In this document: piece after piece, positions 50,554 through 61,935 of the stretch
Layout of the letters: every line of letters starts with the position of its first letter
Numbering within the stretch: position 1 is the first letter of the stretch
Assembly: GCF_020535245.1 (NCBI RefSeq)
Contig: NZ_CP084910.1
Span: 2,084,501 to 2,148,500, forward strand
Origin: Asticcacaulis sp. AND118
GTDB taxonomy: Bacteria > Pseudomonadota > Alphaproteobacteria > Caulobacterales > Caulobacteraceae
Length of the DNA: 64,000 nt
Direction: 5' to 3'
Notes under the pieces: model-generated
The model's input: the letters and a program-made list of their open reading frames with translations, nothing else
Told to the model about the DNA's origin: nothing
Database searches by the model: none
Made by a program: the position numbers and the translations under genes

Positions 50554-51105
50554 ATGACCAAACCGCAGAAGAAACAGGATATTATCGATCACGCCTTCGA
50601 GCTGTTCTACGACCACGGCTTCAGCCTGGGGGTAGACGCGGTCATGGCCGACACCGGCATCTCGAAGCGCACCCTGTATAAATATTTCCCCTCCAAGGAG
50701 GCCCTGATCGCCGAACTGGTCGATCACTACCGCGAACAATCCCTGCCGCAGTTGCGCGCCGCTGTAGAGGCCCTCAGCCCCGATCCCAAAGGCCGGCTGA
50801 TGGCCCTGTTCGACGTGCGTCAGGCCCTGTTCGCCCAAGGCTGCTTTCGGGGATGTCTCGCCGTGTCTGCGCGCTTGGAATATGGCGGCCGTCAGCCGGA
50901 GATCGAAGCCGCCGCCGTGGCCATGTTCGCCGATATGCGCGCGCTGGTCGGGGATCTGAGCGCCCTGACCGGCCATCCGCATCCCGACGTTCTGGCCGAG
51001 CAGGCCATGGTCCTGTTCAACGGCGCGGTCGTTGCCGCTCAGGCCACGCGCAGCGCCGCGCCTTTCGATGCGGCAAAGTCGGTGTTGAAGGTGCTGCTGA
51101 ACTAA
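50554..51105 (+). CDS. TetR family transcriptional regulator
   Basis: Repressor of 183 residues. The helix-turn-helix lies at about 25-50 (VDAVMADTGISKRTLYKYFP, then SKEALI); the C-terminal ligand domain is helical and contains two neighbouring Cys residues (QGCFRGCLAV) that could respond to electrophiles. The gene is divergent from the SDR gene, with twin palindromes between, indicating control of both. Ligand unknown. Confidence 0.9.
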   Translation: MTKPQKKQDIIDHAFELFYDHGFSLGVDAVMADTGISKRTLYKYFPSKEALIAELVDHYREQSLPQLRAAVEALSPDPKGRLMALFDVRQALFAQGCFRGCLAVSARLEYGGRQPEIEAAAVAMFADMRALVGDLSALTGHPHPDVLAEQAMVLFNGAVVAAQATRSAAPFDAAKSVLKVLLN

Positions 51106-51195
51106 GCGGCACCTGCGCCACACTTGCCGCTTATCCACGCTTGCCGGGCGTCAAAGACTTGACCCCTGCCCGCGCCGCTCCTAACACACCGCCGT

Positions 51196-51358
51196 GCAGA
51201 CGGTGCCGCAGCGATGCGGATTAAAAGGGAAGCGGGTGTAAATCCTGCGCTGTCCCCGCAACTGTAAGCGTCGAGTGTTCCGCCACGCGCCACTGGTCAT
51301 TCTTTAGATCGGGAAGGCGGCGGAACGCGCCTGAGACGCGAGCCAGGAGACCTGCCCC
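51196..51358 (+). promoter_or_regulatory. Cobalamin riboswitch
   Basis: All core blocks are present in order: CGGTGCC, GATTAAAAGGGAAGCGGGTG, CTGTCCCCGCAACTGTAAGCG (B12 box region, here given in part), GCCACTG, GGGAAGGCGG, and GCGAGCCAGGAGACCTGCC near the 3' end (51339-51357). It lies about 120 bases before the receptor gene in the 371-bp gap 51106-51476, which has no other gene, and should shut off receptor synthesis when B12 is plentiful. Confidence 0.93.
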
Positions 51359-51476
51359 TGCTGTCGTCCTTTGCGTGGTCGGGGTGTGCCACAAGAGCGG
51401 ATACGCCTTTGATCAAAGGCCTTCCTCAGAGACGATTCGTGGTGCGCGCCGGTCCGTCCGGGGCGCTCGTCCTGTT

Positions 51477-53324
51477 GTGAATAGGCATAAGACCTTGAAA
51501 ATCCTGCTTTGCGGCGTCGCCTTCGCCGCCCTCCTTACATCTCCCGCATTTGCCGAAGACGCGCCGCAGGAGGTGATCGTCACCCTGACGCGCGAACCCG
51601 TCGCCCTGTCGAAGGTCGGCCAGAGCGTCACCACCTTTGACGCCGACGCCATCGCGCGCAGCCAGGACGTCTATCTGAAGGACCTCATCGCCCGCAGCCC
51701 CTCGGTCTCGATCGCCCAGACCGGCGGCCCCGGTCAGGTTGGCACGGCGCGCTTTCGTGGCGCGGAGAGCGACCGCAGCCTGTTCCTCCTCGACGGGGTG
51801 AAGCTGGGTGACGCCTCGCAGATCGGGGGCGGCTTCAACCTCGGCCTCCTGGCGCTGAACGATGCCGAACGCGTCGAAATCCTGCGTGGCCCGCTGTCGA
51901 CCCTGTGGGGTTCGCAAGCCATCGGCGGCGTGGTCTCGGTCACCACGCGCAAGCCCGTCGCCCCGTTCGAAACGCAGGTTTCCGTCGAAGGCCTCGACGA
52001 ATACGCCATCGCCCGCGCCGGCATCGGCGGCAAGGCCGGCAATCTGAGTTGGCGCATCGCCGGGTCCTATACCGATGACGACGGCGTCTCTTCGCTGCGC
52101 GGCGGTGCGGAAAACGACGGCTTCACCCAGAAGCACCTCAACGCCTATATCCACTACGCCCTGAGCGCCACGTCGGGCCTGAGCGCGCGCCTCGCCACGA
52201 CCAGAAGCGACTACGATTTCGACGGCTACAATGCGTCGTTCCAATTGGCCGACACCCGCGACACCGGCTTTCAGGACGAGACCCTGGCCAGCCTCGGCTA
52301 CTCTAATCAGGTCTTCGACGGCCGCCTGAAGCAGACCTTCACCCTCAGCCGCACCCAGACCGAGCGCTCGACCTCGGACCTCGCCAACGCGACCGCCTAT
52401 CCCTTTGAAGGCCGTCAGGTCAGCTTCGACTATACCGGCGCGCTGGCCCTGACCGAAGCGTCGAAACTGGTCTTCGGCGCGTCCAGCGAGCGTTCGACCG
52501 CCATCGCTTCCGGCCTCGACAAGAGCGTCACCCTCAACGGCCTGTTCGCGCAACTGCGTCAGGATTTCACAGGCGGCCTGACCGTCAATGCCAGCGTGCG
52601 CTATGACGACCACTCGGTTTTCGGCGACAACACCATCGGTCAGATCGCCGCCGCCTACGCACTTAATGACGCCGTGGTCTTCCATGCCAGCCTGGGTCAG
52701 GGCTTCAAGGCCCCCAGCCTCTATCAGCTTTATGACGGCTGGTCGGGCAATCTCAAGCTAAAGCCGGAAGAAGCGACCAATCTCGATTTCGGCGTCGACT
52801 ATTACGGCGCGAACGACAGCCGCTACGGCGTCTCGGTCTTCGGCCGCAAGACCGAGAACCAGATCGACTACGACATGTCGACCTTCACCTACGGCAATAT
52901 CGCCGAAACCAAGGCCTATGGCATCGAACTGGAAGGCGAAACCCGCCTGACCGACACCGTGCGCCTGTCGGGCAATTACAGCCACATCATCGCCCGCGAC
53001 GACGCCAAATCGAGCGCCACCTATAAGAACGATTTGGGCCGCGCGCCAAAGCACCTCGCCAATGCCAGCCTTGACTGGCAGGCGACCGAGACCGTCTCGC
53101 TCGGCGCTTCGGTGCGTTATGCGGGCAAGTCGTTCGAGAACATCTACAATAGCCGCGTGCTCGACGCCTACACCCTGCTCGACCTGCGCGCCAACTACGC
53201 GCTGAACGAGACGGTGGCGCTGTATGGCCGCGTCGAAAACGCCACGGACGAGGACTATGAGACCGCCGCCAACTATGCCTCGGTCGGTCGCCGCCTGTGG
53301 CTGGGCGTGCGCGCCAGATACTGA
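51477..53324 (+). CDS. btuB: TonB-dependent vitamin B12 receptor (BtuB type)
   Basis: Outer-membrane active transporter of 615 residues. I choose the GTG at 51477, which puts a signal peptide (KTLKILLCGVAFAALLTSPA, cleavage near AFA-E) at the N-terminus; earlier starts lie in the riboswitch tail. The mature end has a TonB box (QEVIVTLTR), then a plug (QTGGPGQVGTARFRGAESDR, LFLLDGVKL, VEILRGPLSTLWGSQAIGG) and a 22-strand barrel ending in aromatic Tyr (GVRARY). Control by a cobalamin riboswitch makes B12 or related corrinoids the likely ligand. Confidence 0.92.
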   Translation: MNRHKTLKILLCGVAFAALLTSPAFAEDAPQEVIVTLTREPVALSKVGQSVTTFDADAIARSQDVYLKDLIARSPSVSIAQTGGPGQVGTARFRGAESDRSLFLLDGVKLGDASQIGGGFNLGLLALNDAERVEILRGPLSTLWGSQAIGGVVSVTTRKPVAPFETQVSVEGLDEYAIARAGIGGKAGNLSWRIAGSYTDDDGVSSLRGGAENDGFTQKHLNAYIHYALSATSGLSARLATTRSDYDFDGYNASFQLADTRDTGFQDETLASLGYSNQVFDGRLKQTFTLSRTQTERSTSDLANATAYPFEGRQVSFDYTGALALTEASKLVFGASSERSTAIASGLDKSVTLNGLFAQLRQDFTGGLTVNASVRYDDHSVFGDNTIGQIAAAYALNDAVVFHASLGQGFKAPSLYQLYDGWSGNLKLKPEEATNLDFGVDYYGANDSRYGVSVFGRKTENQIDYDMSTFTYGNIAETKAYGIELEGETRLTDTVRLSGNYSHIIARDDAKSSATYKNDLGRAPKHLANASLDWQATETVSLGASVRYAGKSFENIYNSRVLDAYTLLDLRANYALNETVALYGRVENATDEDYETAANYASVGRRLWLGVRARY

Positions 53325-53389
53325 TCAAGTTCCCTTTGAAACCAAAGGGCAAGGGTCTATAAGGGAGCCTCTGATGACCGAGGCTCCCT

Positions 53390-55222
53390 ATGACCGCCGA
53401 TACCGCACACGTTTTCCAGACCTATGACGTCACCACCCACCCGTCGCAGGGGGTGACCCACGTCGCCGCATTGCGCGCGCAGTTTGCCGGTCTGGGCATC
53501 GACGGCTTTCTGGTTCCGCACGAGGACGAACATCAGAACGAGTACCTGCCCGACGCCAATGAACGCCTGGCCTGGGTGTCGGGCTTTACCGGTTCGGCGG
53601 GCGCGGCCCTGATCCTCAAACACACGGCTATCCTTTTCGCCGATGGGCGCTACACCCTGCAATCGCGCGAACAGACCGACCCGTCGGTGTTCGAAGTTGT
53701 CGATTTCACCGCTACCGCCATGGCCGAACAGATCGCCGATCAGCCCCGCGGCAGCGTCATCGGCTACGATCCCCGCCTGCACAGCCCCTCGGCGCTCAAG
53801 GCGCTGCACACTGCCGCGACGGGCGCAGGCGTGACGCTGAAGGCCGTCGACCCCAATCCCATCGATCTGGCGTGGGGCGACGCCCGTCCGGCCCAGCCCG
53901 TGACGCCGGTCGTGCCGCAACCGCTCGAATTCGCCGGCGTATCGTCCGCCGACAAACGCGCCCGACTGGCCGAGGGCCTGCGCGCCCGCAACGTGGCCGC
54001 CGCCCTGATCACGGCCCCGTCTTCGATCGCCTGGCTGTTCAACGTACGCGGCGGCGACGTCATCCGCTCGCCCCTGCCGCTGGCGCAAGGTCTGCTCAAA
54101 TCCGACGGCACGGCGGAACTGTTCCTCGAACCAGCCAAGGTCAGCGAGGGCCTCTCCGAATGGCTGGGCAACGAAGTGGCCCTGAAAACCCCCGATGACG
54201 TCCCCACAGCGCTGGCGGCCCTGTCCGGTCAGGGTGTGCTGATAGACCCCAACTGGTCCTCGGCGTGGTGGGTGCAGGCCGTAGAGAGCGCCGGGGCGAG
54301 GCCGGTTCTGGGCGACGACCCCTGCCTTGTCCCGCGCGCCTGCAAGAACGCGGCGGAAATCAACGGCACCACCGAAGCCCATATCCGCGACGGCGCTATT
54401 CTGTCCGAATTCCTCTACTGGGTCGCCACCGAAGCGCAAACCACTCTGCCCTCCGAAATCGAGGTGGCACAGAAGCTCGAATCCTTACGCATCGCGTCGG
54501 GCGTGGTGAAGGACCTCAGCTTCGACACCATTTCGGGCTTCGGCCCGCACGGGGCCCTGCCGCATTACCGCGTCAACGAACAGAGCAATATCCGCATCGC
54601 CCACGGCAACCTGCTGCTGGTCGATTCCGGCGGGCAATATGTCGACGGCACCACCGATGTCACGCGCACCATGGCCATCGGCACACCGACCGCCGAACAC
54701 AAGCGCATGTTCACGCTGGTGCTCAAAGGGCATATTGCGCTGGCCATCATCCGCTTCCCGGCGGGCACCACCGGCACGCACCTCGATGCGCTGGCGCGGC
54801 AGTTCCTGTGGAACGCCGGCTTCGACTACGATCACGGGACGGGTCACGGCGTCGGCGTCTATCTGGGCGTCCACGAAGGCCCGCAGCGCATCGCCAAGGC
54901 GCTCAACGCCTACGCCCTGCAACCGGGCATGATCGTCTCCAACGAGCCGGGCTTCTATAAGGCCAACGACTTCGGAATCCGTATCGAGAACCTGCAATAT
55001 GTCACCGAGGCCGCGCCGATTGCGGGCGGCGAGCGCCCGATGCTGGGTTTCGCCAACCTGACCTGGGCCCCGATCGACCGCGCGCTGATCGAGGTGTCGC
55101 TGCTCAGCACCGACGAGCGTCGCTATATGGACGACTACCACGCAAAAGTGCTCGAACTGTTGTCGCCGCGGGTGAAACCCGAGGTTGCCGACTGGCTCAA
55201 AACCGTCTGCGCGCCCTTATAA
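53390..55222 (+). CDS. Xaa-Pro aminopeptidase (aminopeptidase P, long form)
   Basis: Metallopeptidase of 610 residues that removes N-terminal residues before proline. It has two creatinase-like N-terminal domains (about 15-315), as in eukaryotic-type APP1, and a pita-bread catalytic domain. Dinuclear metal ligands appear in LLVDSGGQYVDGTTDVTRT (two Asp), GTGHGVGVYLGVHEGPQ (His), SNEPGFY (Glu) and IRIENLQYV (Glu). Probably cytoplasmic, since no signal peptide is seen. Single gene, 65 bp after btuB. Confidence 0.93.
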   Translation: MTADTAHVFQTYDVTTHPSQGVTHVAALRAQFAGLGIDGFLVPHEDEHQNEYLPDANERLAWVSGFTGSAGAALILKHTAILFADGRYTLQSREQTDPSVFEVVDFTATAMAEQIADQPRGSVIGYDPRLHSPSALKALHTAATGAGVTLKAVDPNPIDLAWGDARPAQPVTPVVPQPLEFAGVSSADKRARLAEGLRARNVAAALITAPSSIAWLFNVRGGDVIRSPLPLAQGLLKSDGTAELFLEPAKVSEGLSEWLGNEVALKTPDDVPTALAALSGQGVLIDPNWSSAWWVQAVESAGARPVLGDDPCLVPRACKNAAEINGTTEAHIRDGAILSEFLYWVATEAQTTLPSEIEVAQKLESLRIASGVVKDLSFDTISGFGPHGALPHYRVNEQSNIRIAHGNLLLVDSGGQYVDGTTDVTRTMAIGTPTAEHKRMFTLVLKGHIALAIIRFPAGTTGTHLDALARQFLWNAGFDYDHGTGHGVGVYLGVHEGPQRIAKALNAYALQPGMIVSNEPGFYKANDFGIRIENLQYVTEAAPIAGGERPMLGFANLTWAPIDRALIEVSLLSTDERRYMDDYHAKVLELLSPRVKPEVADWLKTVCAPL

Positions 55223-55314
55223 TCCGTTTATGTCAGGCGCAAGCAACTCCGCCTGACCCCTTATCCCGCAACGGTTAGAGTGTGTCTGTAGCATTCAGTA
55301 TGCGGAGGGACATC

Positions 55315-55569
55315 ATGCCAGCCAGCACCGTTTTCCAGCCTGCCACCGACACCTTCGGCCAGTTCAATGTGTCGCACGCCCCGCGTCACGCCCTGTCGCC
55401 CGAAGTTGAGGCGCATAAGGCCGCCCGCAAGCACTTCCTCATCGGCGCCGGCTTCGTCGTCGGGCTGATCGCCTTTTTCGGCGGCCTCTCAGTGGCCGAC
55501 CGCGCCTTCTTCCCTGAGCCGCAACTGACCGCGCAGGAGCAGGCCTATTTCGCCACCGCGCTGGATTAA
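55315..55569 (+). CDS. Small hypothetical membrane protein
   Basis: Protein of 84 residues beginning MPASTVFQPATDTFGQF; GGAGGG lies about 8 bases before this ATG, which is better than in-frame upstream starts. One membrane span at about 43-62 (IGAGFVVGLIAFFGGLSVAD) separates a basic cytoplasmic part from a short acidic tail. No family recognised. Isolated between aminopeptidase P and repeat B1. Confidence 0.6.
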   Translation: MPASTVFQPATDTFGQFNVSHAPRHALSPEVEAHKAARKHFLIGAGFVVGLIAFFGGLSVADRAFFPEPQLTAQEQAYFATALD

Positions 55570-55572
55570 AGA

Positions 55573-55707
55573 GCCCCCCTCGCCCCGCTTGCGGGGAGAG
55601 CCGGGCGGCCGGTGCCGGTTGGGGTGAGGGGCATTCTTTGTGAGGCTCGCCCCTCATCCGTCCTCGCTATGCTCGGCCACCTTCTCCCCGCAAGCGGGGA
55701 GAAGGGA
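55573..55707. repeat. Palindromic intergenic repeat, family B copy 1
   Basis: Two hairpins (CCCCGC/GCGGGG at about 55583-55597 and CTTCTCCCCGC/GCGGGGAGAAG at 55681-55705) flank complementary arms GGGTGAGGGGC (55622-55632) and GCCCCTCATCC. It fills the gap between the convergent small membrane-protein gene and ligA. Confidence 0.8.
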
Positions 55708-55708
55708 A

Positions 55709-57932
<2,224 letters not shown>

Positions 57933-57936
57933 ATTG

Positions 57937-59646
57937 TTATCCCTTCACCAGCGCAATCGCAGCCGCGCGGGCTTCGGGGGTGATTTCGGCGCCCGACAAC
58001 ATGCGGGCCAGTTCTTCCAGCGTCTCGTCCTTGCTCAGTTCGATGACGCGCGAACGCATCCCCTCCCCGGCATCGGCCTTCGACACTTTCAAATGCTGAT
58101 CGCCGCGCGCGGCCACCTGCGGCGAATGGGTGACGACGATGACCTGAGACCGCTGAGCCAGCTTACGCAGGCGCAGGCCCACGGCATCGGCGACCGCGCC
58201 GCCCACGCCCTGATCGACCTCGTCGAAGATCATCACCGGCCCGGCAGCATCCTCGCCGCCCCGCGTCGACAGCGCCGCCTTAAGCGCCAAGGCGAAGCGC
58301 GCCAGTTCGCCACCCGACGCGATGGCCGCCATGCCCCCCCAGTCGGCTCCGGGATTGGTGCGCACCTCAAACGTAACCACATCGCCGCCCGTCGCCCCGT
58401 ACTTTTCCGGCTCCAGCGGGCGGATGGCGACGCGGAAGGCCGCCTTGTCGAGCTTGAGCGGCACCAGTTCGGCCATGACGGCGGCGCTCAACGCCTCACC
58501 CGCGGCGATACGCTTGTGACGCAGGGTCTCGACCGCCGCGAAGAAGCCCGTTTCCGCCGCCGCAATCGCCGCCGCCAGCTTCTTCAGTTCAGCGTCGGCG
58601 TCTTCGATCCGACCCAGCGACTGGGCGATCTCGGCGCGCTTTTTGGGCAGGTCCTCGACCAGAATATTCAGTTTGCGCGCCATGGCTCGCAGGGAGAACA
58701 GACGCTCCTCGACGCGATCCAGCTTGCCCGGCTCGACATCCAGCGCATCGGCGGCGGCGTCCATCAGGGCCAGCGCCTCATCGGCCGCGATCAGAGTGCG
58801 GTCGAGCGCCTCGGCGGCATCAGACAGGGCCTTGAGCACCGCATGGCCTTCGCCGGCCCCGGCCTGCTGGGCGCGGGTGCGGGCGTGGTCGAGCGCCCGG
58901 AAAGCCTTGGACAGGCGTTGCGACAACTGATCGCCGCCCACCGTGGTCCGCGCCTCATTAATGTCTTCCAGCGCCCGCTCGGACGCCCCCAGTAGCGCGC
59001 GATCAGACGCCAGATTGGCCTCCTCGTCCGGCTGCGGGTTGAGGCGGTCCAGTTCCTCAAGGCGCAGCGTCAGTTCCTCAATCTCCGCCGCCGCATTGTC
59101 CGACTGACGCTTGAGGTCGCGGTACTGATCGCGCAGGCTTTTCAGCGTGCGGAACGCCGCCGTCGTCGTCGCCAGCGCGCCCTCGCAACCGCCATAGGCG
59201 TCGAGCATGGCCCCGTGGGTGCGCGGATCGAGCAGGCCCACCGTCTCGTGCTGACCATGCACTTCCAGCAGGCCGTCGCCCAGGGCCTTGAGCACGCTGA
59301 CCGACACCGACTGATCGTTGACGAAGGCTTTGGAGCGCCCGTCGCGGCTGACCACGCGGCGCAGCAGCAGCGGTTCGCCGGCCTCCACAGCCAGTCCCTT
59401 GTCTTCGAGAAATTCGTACAACGGATGCCCGGCGGTCAGATCGAACTCCGCCGTCACCGAAGCCTGCGGCGCGCCCGCACGGATCAGCCCGGCATCGCCG
59501 CGCGCGCCGGTGGCTAGTCCCAGACTGTCGAGAATGATGGATTTACCGGCCCCGGTCTCGCCCGTCAGGACCGAAAGGCCCTGCCGAATATCGAGATCCA
59601 GCCGGTCGACAAGCACAACGTCCTGAATGGAAAGGCGTGTGAGCAT
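57937..59646 (-). CDS. recN: DNA repair protein RecN
   Basis: SMC-like ATPase of 569 residues acting in double-strand-break repair. The N-terminal part has Walker A GETGAGKS (29-36); two coiled-coil arms run at about 150-370; the C-terminal part has the ABC signature region ASGGELARFALALK, Walker B VMIFDEVDQGVGG and VTHSPQVAARGDQHL. It lies downstream of bamD with a 44-base hairpin just before its start; no clear LexA site was seen by eye. Part of the conserved ftsZ-lpxC-bamD-recN-ligA series. Confidence 0.97.
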   Translation of the reverse strand: MLTRLSIQDVVLVDRLDLDIRQGLSVLTGETGAGKSIILDSLGLATGARGDAGLIRAGAPQASVTAEFDLTAGHPLYEFLEDKGLAVEAGEPLLLRRVVSRDGRSKAFVNDQSVSVSVLKALGDGLLEVHGQHETVGLLDPRTHGAMLDAYGGCEGALATTTAAFRTLKSLRDQYRDLKRQSDNAAAEIEELTLRLEELDRLNPQPDEEANLASDRALLGASERALEDINEARTTVGGDQLSQRLSKAFRALDHARTRAQQAGAGEGHAVLKALSDAAEALDRTLIAADEALALMDAAADALDVEPGKLDRVEERLFSLRAMARKLNILVEDLPKKRAEIAQSLGRIEDADAELKKLAAAIAAAETGFFAAVETLRHKRIAAGEALSAAVMAELVPLKLDKAAFRVAIRPLEPEKYGATGGDVVTFEVRTNPGADWGGMAAIASGGELARFALALKAALSTRGGEDAAGPVMIFDEVDQGVGGAVADAVGLRLRKLAQRSQVIVVTHSPQVAARGDQHLKVSKADAGEGMRSRVIELSKDETLEELARMLSGAEITPEARAAAIALVKG

Positions 59647-59658
59647 GGAACCCCTGAT

Positions 59659-59702
59659 ATTAAAGCATTCGCCAGCTCAACTGAGCCGGCGAATGCTTTA
59701 AT
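59659..59702. repeat. Near-perfect 44-base palindrome between bamD and recN
   Basis: ATTAAAGCATTCGCC (59659-59673) and GGCGAATGCTTTAAT (59688-59702) are exact inverted copies; inside, GCTC/GAGC extend the stem to 19 pairs with one mismatch. It ends 13 bases before the recN ATG. Could terminate bamD transcription or modulate recN translation. Confidence 0.8.
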
Positions 59703-59724
59703 TTCTTGTAACGCCTCATGTTTT

Positions 59725-59753
59725 TCCGAAAAGCGGCATCCACTTTTCGGCAT
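59725..59753. repeat. Short dispersed hairpin repeat, family C copy 2
   Basis: CCGAAAAG and CTTTTCGG (59726-59733, 59743-59750) with a nine-base loop; sister of the element at 43417-43444. Confidence 0.6.
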
Positions 59754-59799
59754 AAGGCTCCAAAAACCCCGATTCGACATCAGGGTCATTTGTCTCAGA

Positions 59800-60714
59800 T
59801 TACATCGGGTTGATGCGGCTTAGCCAGCTCTTTTTCTCTTTTTGTTCTTTTTTCGCCGCCTTGGTTTTTTCGGCGATGGGTAGCGGTTTGATGTCGAGCG
59901 GCTGACCGCGTTCCTGCATCAGCTTGTAGGCCGCATTGTACCAGCGGTCGCCCGCATAGTTGTAGCCCAGCACGGCGGCGTTGCGGTTGGCTTCGTCGGT
60001 AATGCCCATCATCAGATTGGCTTCGACAAGGCGGTACAGGGCCTCCGGCGTGTGCGAGGTCGTCTGATAGCGGGTGATGACGGTGCGGAAGCGGCCGATG
60101 GCGGCCAGAGGCTGATTGTCGGCCAGATAGAAACGGCCGATCTCCATCTCCTTGCCCGCAAGCTGGTCATAGACCATGTCGAGCTTCACCTGCGCATCGC
60201 GGGCGTATTCGGTGCCCGGGTAGCGCTGAACGATCTCGCGCAGATAGGCTTGCGCGGTTTCGGTATAGGCCTGATCCCGGCCCACATCGACGATCTGCTC
60301 GAAATAGTTGATGGCGCGCATATAGTAGGCGTACGGCGTCAGGGGCGAGCCCGGATAGAGCTTGATGAAACGCTCCGCCGCCGCCGTCGATTCGTTGTAA
60401 TCATTGGCCTGATAGTGGGCGTAGATTTCCATAACGATCGAACGGCGCGACCATTCCGAATAGGGGTGCTGACGCTCGACCTCTTCGAAATAGTCAATGG
60501 CTTCGTTCCAGCTCTTTTCGTCCAGACGCTGCATGCCGGTATTGTAGAGCGCCTCCACCGGGCGCTCTTCGTAGACCAGACGCGTGCGCTGCTTCGGCTT
60601 GCCGGCGCAGGCCGTCAGGGCCACGGCGGCCAGAGCCGTCAACAGCAGGAGCTTACCAGATGTCTTGAAGGCGTTCCGGGTGAGGGAGACGGTCGAAGGG
60701 GTATGGGCCGGCAC
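59800..60714 (-). CDS. bamD: Outer membrane assembly lipoprotein BamD
   Basis: Essential partner of BamA in beta-barrel assembly, 304 residues. The N-terminal signal ends in a lipobox (LTAC, Cys36). Five TPR-like helix pairs follow (ALYNTGMQRLDEKSWNEAID, EEVERQHPYSEWSRRSIVME and further), as in YfiO/ComL. The C-terminus is Lys/Glu-rich (KTKAAKKEQKEKKSWLSRI). First ATG used; a start a few codons later is possible. Between lpxC and recN, with a 96-bp gap upstream. Confidence 0.95.
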   Translation of the reverse strand: MPAHTPSTVSLTRNAFKTSGKLLLLTALAAVALTACAGKPKQRTRLVYEERPVEALYNTGMQRLDEKSWNEAIDYFEEVERQHPYSEWSRRSIVMEIYAHYQANDYNESTAAAERFIKLYPGSPLTPYAYYMRAINYFEQIVDVGRDQAYTETAQAYLREIVQRYPGTEYARDAQVKLDMVYDQLAGKEMEIGRFYLADNQPLAAIGRFRTVITRYQTTSHTPEALYRLVEANLMMGITDEANRNAAVLGYNYAGDRWYNAAYKLMQERGQPLDIKPLPIAEKTKAAKKEQKEKKSWLSRINPM

Positions 60715-60810
60715 GGTAGATCCTCATCAGGCCGGATCGGGCGCCCGGCAGTCTTAACGCTTTATGGAGGATAGCTCTACAACGGCCCGGCGCAAACGCC
60801 AATAGGGTTG

Positions 60811-61713
60811 TTAGCCCGCCTGTTGCAGCGACGGGAACCGGGTCACGATACGGTAGGCATCCGGCTGCGACAGTAGGGCACGAACAGCGGCATTATTAAG
60901 GCCGTGACCGGCGCGGATTCCTTCAAACCTGCCAAGAATGGGCATACCCAGGACATACAGGTCGCCGATGGCGTCCAGCGCCTTGTGACGCACGAATTCG
61001 TCGGCGAAGCGCAGACCCTCGGCGTTCAGCACGCGGTCACCGTCGATAACGATGGCGTTGTCCATCGAGCCGCCGCGGGCCAGACCGGCCGCCCGCAGAG
61101 CCTCGACGCCTTCGACGAAGCCGAAGGTGCGCGCCGCCGCCAGTTCGGTGCGGAAGCTCTCTTCGGTCACGACCAGCTCGATCTCCTGATGGCCGATGAC
61201 AGCGTTCGGGAAGTCGATCTCGAAGCGCATTTCGAAGCGGTCGGCCGGATAGAAGGCCGCGCGCTTGTCGCCTTCGACGACCACGACGGGCTTGAGAATT
61301 TCGATGACCTGCTGCGGCAGGGCCTGACGGCGGAACCCGGCCTGATCGAGCAGTTGCACGAAGGGCAGCGCCGAACCGTCCATGATCGGCACTTCCGGGC
61401 CGTCCATCTCGATCAGGGCATTGTCGACACCCAGCGCCGACAGGGCGGCCATCAAGTGCTCGATGGTCGAGACCGAGACGCCTTCGGCATTGGTGATGAC
61501 GGTGCCCAGGCGGGTCTGCGTGACCAGATCGGCGCGCGCAGGCACGCGGTTGTCGCGATCGGTGATGTCGGTGCGCACGAAGACGATGCCCGTCCCGCCG
61601 GACGCCGGACGCACGGACAGGCGCACACGTTGACCGGTGTGCAGGCCGACGCCCGCGCAGATGGCGGGAACGGCGATCGTATGTTCGTGATGGTCAGGCG
61701 ACATGAAACGCAT
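60811..61713 (-). CDS. lpxC: UDP-3-O-acyl-N-acetylglucosamine deacetylase
   Basis: Committed zinc-dependent step of lipid A synthesis, 300 residues. Zinc ligands are His86 (STIEHLMAAL), His243 and Asp247 (VRHKALDAIGDL); Glu85 and His270 (RAGHGLNN) are the catalytic residues. GVGLHTGQRV near the N-terminus is the family hallmark. Start 61713 is used; an ATG three codons later is possible. Located between ftsZ and bamD, as in Caulobacter. Confidence 0.97.
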   Translation of the reverse strand: MRFMSPDHHEHTIAVPAICAGVGLHTGQRVRLSVRPASGGTGIVFVRTDITDRDNRVPARADLVTQTRLGTVITNAEGVSVSTIEHLMAALSALGVDNALIEMDGPEVPIMDGSALPFVQLLDQAGFRRQALPQQVIEILKPVVVVEGDKRAAFYPADRFEMRFEIDFPNAVIGHQEIELVVTEESFRTELAAARTFGFVEGVEALRAAGLARGGSMDNAIVIDGDRVLNAEGLRFADEFVRHKALDAIGDLYVLGMPILGRFEGIRAGHGLNNAAVRALLSQPDAYRIVTRFPSLQQAG

Positions 61714-61886
61714 AAACCCAAAAGTTGACGCGCGGAAAGGTTTCCGCTCACGTCAGTTTATACGCCCCCGCCCCCCCGCGCCTCAACTAAACATGAATTA
61801 CCGTTTGTAACGCCATGATTAACGCGGTTCGACTCTGCGGACCAAGCCCCTGACTCCTTTAGACTCTGCACGACTCCGGCGCACAA

Positions 61887-61918
61887 GAAAAAGCCCGGCG
61901 ATAGGCCGGGCTTTCTTT
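61887..61918 (-). terminator. Terminator of ftsZ
   Basis: AAAGCCCGGC and GCCGGGCTTT around GATAG, with T-runs on both strands, 18 bases after the ftsZ stop. The rest of the 222-bp gap to lpxC shows no gene and presumably contains the lpxC promoter. Confidence 0.9.
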
Positions 61919-61935
61919 AAGCGTTGCTGTCCTTC

